The translations under genes were made by a program, and so were the position numbers. 64,000 bases of DNA from Lachnospiraceae bacterium NC2004 (GTDB lineage: Bacteria > Bacillota > Clostridia > Lachnospirales > Lachnospiraceae): contig JHXB01000006.1 in NCBI GenBank assembly GCA_000621905.1, forward strand, positions 1 through 64,000, read 5' to 3'. Of the stretch, positions 60,077 through 64,000 are shown piece by piece (the stretch's first letter is position 1; the number at the start of each line of letters is the position of its first letter). The notes under the pieces were generated by a model. That model made no database searches. It was not told the origin of the DNA and saw nothing but the letters and a program-made list of their open reading frames with translations.

Positions 60077-60745
60077 TTAATGCAATATATCCGCTTGCAC
60101 TGTCACAGTCGTGTGGTTACCTTTTTTCAGAATGCACATCATACTTCCTATCAGTAGCGTCAACAAGCTAATTATTACACCTAAAACTATACCTTTAGGC
60201 TTATATACTAATTCAATCTCATGTTCACCAGAATCGATACCAAATCCCAAAAAGCCCTCTCCTACACAAAAAACAGGTGCTAAAGCATAAGGAATACCAA
60301 AAACAAGTAACATAAACGAATTCTTGTTAAACCTTAAACCAAATTCTCGATGGGTAAGATAATACTTCATTGAAAAAAACATCAATATAGCTAGAAATAC
60401 AAGCATAAAATCACAAGCGAGGTTGAAGTATCTGATTGGAATAAGAGTTAAAATGAGCATTGGCGCATTAAATACGCATGATACAAATGTTGAATAGAAA
60501 TTCATCCCACCGAGAGAGTGCCATGAATATAGAATGCTGTCTCCATTAGTAACCTTATTCTTTATCTCCGAAACACACCCATATAATGCTTCATAATTGT
60601 CTCCACCTACATATAAACCTTTGCCAAAGCATCCACTATTCATTGTAAACATACATAAAAGATGTGTTAACACTATAATTAAAACACCCAAGATGTTTAT
60701 TATATTCTTTTTATACCATGATTCTCCGGATCCCTTAGAATTCAT
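60077..60745 (-). pseudogene. YfhO-family gene with large internal in-frame deletion
   Basis: 222 codons. Residues 1-165 match the N-terminal membrane part of the 871-residue neighbour (GGDNYEALYGCVSEIKNKVT, SWHSLGGMNFYSTFVSCVFN, MKYYLTHRE); residues 172-222 match its very C-terminus (CVGEGFLGFGIDSGEHEIEL, then YKPKGIVLGVIISLL). The join is after ALAPVF. About 650 residues are missing but the frame is intact. Start ATG overlaps the upstream stop (TAGAATG). It could still make a four-helix membrane protein; whether it works is unknown. Confidence 0.8.
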
Positions 60746-60746
60746 T

Positions 60747-63362
60747 CTACTTCTCCTTTTTCATTGAACATATAATCATAACAACACTCACTAACCCAAA
60801 AAGGATCGATAAAACAATTCCCACTCTAATTCCTTTAGGACAATATTCGAGTTCAATATCACACTCTCCGGCAGATACTTCAAACGATAAAAATCCGTCT
60901 CCAACACATTTTTTTTCAACTTTTTTACCATCCACCATAATCTCCCAATAATCATCATAAGGAATCGTTGTAAAAACATCAGATGTGACATCTGCATGTA
61001 CACTTCCCTTTATGTAGCCGGATTCAAACTCATAAATATCTGCCTGGTTACTCTCTAAAACCCTGTATGCATCTTCTAGTTTTTTTTCATCAACACGATA
61101 TATAACTAATTCGGTTTTAACTGCATTTGTATTGTAAACATCTCTGCCTTCCACCGGAATGTACACATTAATCTTTTCCCCTTTTTTATGATATCCTACA
61201 TTTCGATTTTCAAACGCACTAACCATATATTCCCCATCTTTAGGAGCAACAAATGATAAACAAACATGCGCCGATTCAACTAATTCGTTAGGTGCGACCT
61301 CATTATCACGCCTTACTCTCAGTGTTGTATCTTCAATCACAGCATAGCATTTCATTGTTTCGCTAATATCTAACTTAACATTTTCTTTAACCACAACATC
61401 ATCAACACCTGTAATTGCACAACATAACGCATTATTGAATCCGTCTACATTCTTAGAAGTAGATTCATTACCATCAGAATATCTGTTATAAATATCGACA
61501 TTCTTCGCAACAACAATAGGATTAATACATCTGGTATTCTCATATGCTACCACATTTCCATACTCCAAAAGCTCCTTACTGTTGATATTTATACCACATC
61601 CTGAATCCATGATACTATTATCACCATCGCCCTTATTCTCAAATATATATCTCCGTGCCATAATAGCATTAAGAAAAGAATTATATCCTCCTTCAGATAT
61701 TACAATATCACCAGAAAGAACTCCCAAATTATGAAGTTCTTTACAATATCCAAGCGAACCATTGTTAGAAAAACCGGAGTTAGTATTATATCCAAGTGAC
61801 AACCCAACATTTCTAATCGATGACCGATAATTGTATCCGCATCTTGAAGCTCCTATATCCCCCATATCATTTACAACTTTTTCCACATCAACAAGGTTAT
61901 CGCACATATAATTATCTTTATCAGTATAAGTAAATGGATAGTTAAAGAAAACAATGTAGTTAGAACAAATCTCTAAAAAAACAATACCCAAGACTATTCT
62001 TCTCCACATATCGGAACTCATTCTCTTCTTAAAAAGAAGACTATAACCACAAATCAGTACAAGTGCAATTGTTACTATGTAGGCAACAAGACGCACTAAA
62101 CTAGAATTAAAACGATACGACACGGCAAATAGCACAATCAGTCCCGTCAAAACAATCATACACGCAAGTTTATCGCTCTTTCGATTTTTATACGACAATG
62201 CCACGAACGCATCCGCTGCAAGTGTAATAACAAAGAATATCATATATATAACATGCCTGTTGTGAAGTCCATGAGTATAGTGAAACAAGTGAATAATATA
62301 ATTACATGTTTTACCGTTTATCCCAAGTAAAAGAATAATTAAAACAAATAGTTTTCTAAGTCTTACGTTTAAAGGAATTCTACCGATTCCAAAATAGACG
62401 AGTGCCAGAACCAAAACAAATATACCAATGTATAAATTACACTCCCAATACGAATCTACACTATTACCTGCAAGCAAAAAAGGTGTTCCCCATATTGCTT
62501 TATCTAACACTTTAAACCAATTAACGAAGAAACCAATTCCTTTATATTCAGAAAACCCATATCCCTCTTGAGCAGCGCAAAGCATTGGAATAAAAAAATA
62601 AGCCGAAATCATAACGGCTATAAAAGATAGCGTAAGGACTTTAACAGATTTTACAACAAAACACTTCAGATTCTTAAAATCTAATGTAAAATAGTACAAC
62701 ACGATAAAAAAGCACCCAACAAACCCCATATAAACATTGCTGTTCATCAAAAAAATCAAAGATATAAAGTATAATTTCCACCCTTTGCCTACAACAAATC
62801 TCTCTAATCCAAGAGCTACTAAAGGCATAAGACAATATGGCGTAATATAATTAATCGCCATCGACATGTTATATAACTGCGGTATCAGTGCAAATGGAAC
62901 CGCGAATAAAAGATACTCCCATGAATCCTTACGAAATCCGAATCCGGTTTCCCTATTAATCAAATAGTATCTCATTACGATATACATACACAAAGAATGA
63001 ATTATATAAATGACATCGCACACAACATTGTAATACTTAAATGGAAAAAGGCTAAGAATTACCAGAGGAAGATTAGTTAAACACGTCACAAAAAAGAGAT
63101 AGAAATTCATCCCCCCAAGCGAATGCCACGTGTAGAATATACTATCCCCATTAAGTATCTTTCTCTTAAATTCAGAAACGCCACCAAACAAAGTGGCCTG
63201 GTTATCTCCTCCAACGTATGCCTTATCACCAAATATTCCAAGTCCATTTATCGCACATACAATTAGATGAGTTAAGAGCACAACAGAAAAGCCTATAACA
63301 AAATACCGATTATCAAACAACCATCTCTTTAATGATCTTACGTTCTTTGAAATTGTATTCAT
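60747..63362 (-). CDS. YfhO-family membrane glycosylation protein
   Basis: 871 residues. First about 430 residues with about 11 membrane helices (GGVSEFKRKILNGDSIFYTW, SLGGMNFYLFFVTCL), an extracytoplasmic domain (about 450-840) and a last membrane helix (VGIVLSILFGLVSVVMIICS). The DSIFYTWHSLGGMNFY motif is shared with both neighbours. It starts 3 bp after the glycosyltransferase stop; likely partners: the transferase loads undecaprenyl phosphate with sugar and YfhO moves it to an outer acceptor (known for CsbB-YfhO; assigned here by context). Confidence 0.85.
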   Translation of the reverse strand: MNTISKNVRSLKRWLFDNRYFVIGFSVVLLTHLIVCAINGLGIFGDKAYVGGDNQATLFGGVSEFKRKILNGDSIFYTWHSLGGMNFYLFFVTCLTNLPLVILSLFPFKYYNVVCDVIYIIHSLCMYIVMRYYLINRETGFGFRKDSWEYLLFAVPFALIPQLYNMSMAINYITPYCLMPLVALGLERFVVGKGWKLYFISLIFLMNSNVYMGFVGCFFIVLYYFTLDFKNLKCFVVKSVKVLTLSFIAVMISAYFFIPMLCAAQEGYGFSEYKGIGFFVNWFKVLDKAIWGTPFLLAGNSVDSYWECNLYIGIFVLVLALVYFGIGRIPLNVRLRKLFVLIILLLGINGKTCNYIIHLFHYTHGLHNRHVIYMIFFVITLAADAFVALSYKNRKSDKLACMIVLTGLIVLFAVSYRFNSSLVRLVAYIVTIALVLICGYSLLFKKRMSSDMWRRIVLGIVFLEICSNYIVFFNYPFTYTDKDNYMCDNLVDVEKVVNDMGDIGASRCGYNYRSSIRNVGLSLGYNTNSGFSNNGSLGYCKELHNLGVLSGDIVISEGGYNSFLNAIMARRYIFENKGDGDNSIMDSGCGININSKELLEYGNVVAYENTRCINPIVVAKNVDIYNRYSDGNESTSKNVDGFNNALCCAITGVDDVVVKENVKLDISETMKCYAVIEDTTLRVRRDNEVAPNELVESAHVCLSFVAPKDGEYMVSAFENRNVGYHKKGEKINVYIPVEGRDVYNTNAVKTELVIYRVDEKKLEDAYRVLESNQADIYEFESGYIKGSVHADVTSDVFTTIPYDDYWEIMVDGKKVEKKCVGDGFLSFEVSAGECDIELEYCPKGIRVGIVLSILFGLVSVVMIICSMKKEK

Positions 63363-63365
63363 ATG

Positions 63366-64000
63366 TTATACCTTCTCCTTTTCATTATCTGATTCTGATT
63401 CAAATCCAATCCTTTCAAGTTCAACAACTAAAGGTCTGTTCATTACTCTTTTATTAATACTTAAAATATATTCACCAATAAGCCCCAAGAATATCAATTG
63501 AACTCCGCCTAAAAAAAACATTCCAACAACCATCGGAGCAGTTCCTACTTCAAACGCATTCCAATGGACGAGTTTATAAACAAGATAAAAAACTGCAACA
63601 ACAAAACTAACAAAAGCTATAAAAGCACCAAAGAACGTGGCCAGTCTTAATCCAACCTTCGTATACGAAGTAAAACTAAGCATCGCCACATCATACAACT
63701 TAAAGAAAGAATTAAACTTAGAATACCCTGCCCTTCTCAGTTGTTGTTCGTAGGGGATGCTAATCCTTTTAAAACCCAATTCAGCAACAAGACCGCGTAA
63801 AAAAGGAGTAGGATCATTTAGATTTCTCAGCACCTCAAGAAAACTGGCATCGTACAATCCAAAACCGGTATAGTGTTCAATCTGTTCAACTTCCGAAAAT
63901 CTCTTTATCAATCTATAATAACAAGAACGAAAAAAACGAATGATTTGATTCTCCTTGCTCGTTGTTTTAATGCACGAAACAATCTTATATCCTTTCTCCC
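63366..64000 (-). CDS. Glycosyltransferase 2 family, CsbB/GtrB-like (5' part outside window)
   Basis: About 210 C-terminal codons visible; the frame runs unbroken to the window end (EKGYKIVSCIKTTSKENQII precedes MIKRFSEVEQ). Visible: the end of the GT2 catalytic domain (TGFGLYDASFLEVLRNLNDP, with LGFKRISIPYEQQLRRAGYS, where the QLRRAGYSK region is conserved in polyprenyl-phosphate transferases) and two membrane helices (about 95-120 and 125-150 from the first Met) ending in LGLIGEYILSINKRVMNRP. Such enzymes make undecaprenyl-phosphate-sugar at the membrane. First visible gene of the YfhO operon. Confidence 0.88.
   Translation of the reverse strand, partial: EKGYKIVSCIKTTSKENQIIRFFRSCYYRLIKRFSEVEQIEHYTGFGLYDASFLEVLRNLNDPTPFLRGLVAELGFKRISIPYEQQLRRAGYSKFNSFFKLYDVAMLSFTSYTKVGLRLATFFGAFIAFVSFVVAVFYLVYKLVHWNAFEVGTAPMVVGMFFLGGVQLIFLGLIGEYILSINKRVMNRPLVVELERIGFESESDNEKEKV

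Noticed and set aside
60077-60745. A separate small membrane-protein family
   Set aside because: Both halves match the ends of the adjacent YfhO gene, so an internally deleted paralogue explains it better.

Overview
This 64-kb, AT-rich window reads as chromosome of a Gram-positive anaerobe of the Clostridia, most likely a Lachnospiraceae member. Support comes from the clustering of genes (nusB-xseA-xseB-dxs-tlyA-nadK-argR-recN-spo0A; ireB-ruvX-DUF1292-rnj-ylbF-trmR-U32), the low GC, the strong GGAGG ribosome binding sites, the RqcH, RNase J and Spo0A genes, and a Gram-positive-style type IV pilus cluster. The family assignment is inference. No tRNA, rRNA, CRISPR array or intact insertion sequence was seen.

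Layout. (1) 1-4.4 kb: accessory, partly decayed region. An AAA-type ATPase gene is followed upstream by gene tails (HipA-like, DUF234 ATPase-like, Rpn/PD-(D/E)XK-like), a tandem gene-end duplication, perfect palindromes and AT-rich tandem repeats. (2) 4.4-7.6 kb: a plus-strand operon of a paralogous AAA ATPase, a LytTR response regulator and a GHKL histidine kinase, driven by a strong promoter embedded in an array of short, helically phased repeats. (3) 7.8-14.1 kb, minus strand: an orphan FliD-C-like protein, rqcH, a DUF4846 lipoprotein, glgA and a Spo0A whose receiver lacks the phospho-acceptor Asp. (4) 14.3-22.6 kb, minus strand: housekeeping operon for DNA repair, arginine regulation, NAD kinase, rRNA methylation, DXP synthesis, exonuclease VII, NusB and an Asp23-family protein. 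(5) 22.7-26.1 kb, plus strand: a 1106-residue zinc-ribbon / charged-helix / SHOCT protein. (6) 26.2-29.2 kb: galU, efp and a YqeG-AroK fusion, separated by dispersed repeats. (7) 29.3-50.3 kb, minus strand: a type IV pilus locus (pilB, pilT, pilC, pilin, PilM-PilN fusion, PilO, four minor pilins resembling the GspH/I/J/K tip set, and an 1811-residue surface protein). (8) 50.4-55.7 kb, minus strand: translation/RNA-modification cluster and an HPr-like protein without the active His. (9) 55.7-57.1 kb: mtaB on the plus strand. (10) 57.1-64 kb, minus strand: a CsbB/GtrB-like glycosyltransferase (cut by the window edge) with three YfhO-family membrane proteins, the middle one carrying a large in-frame internal deletion.

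How it fits together: most of the window is vertically inherited core. The candidates for new biology are the ATPase/LytTR/GHKL operon with its repeat-rich promoter, the pilus tip proteins of unusual size plus the 1811-residue protein, the long charged-helix protein, the Spo0A pseudo-receiver, and the YfhO glycosylation cluster. A dispersed repeat with TGTCATTCTGAG ends recurs between genes and inside two operons; a second family of GGGGACAG-type hairpins sits at gene ends.
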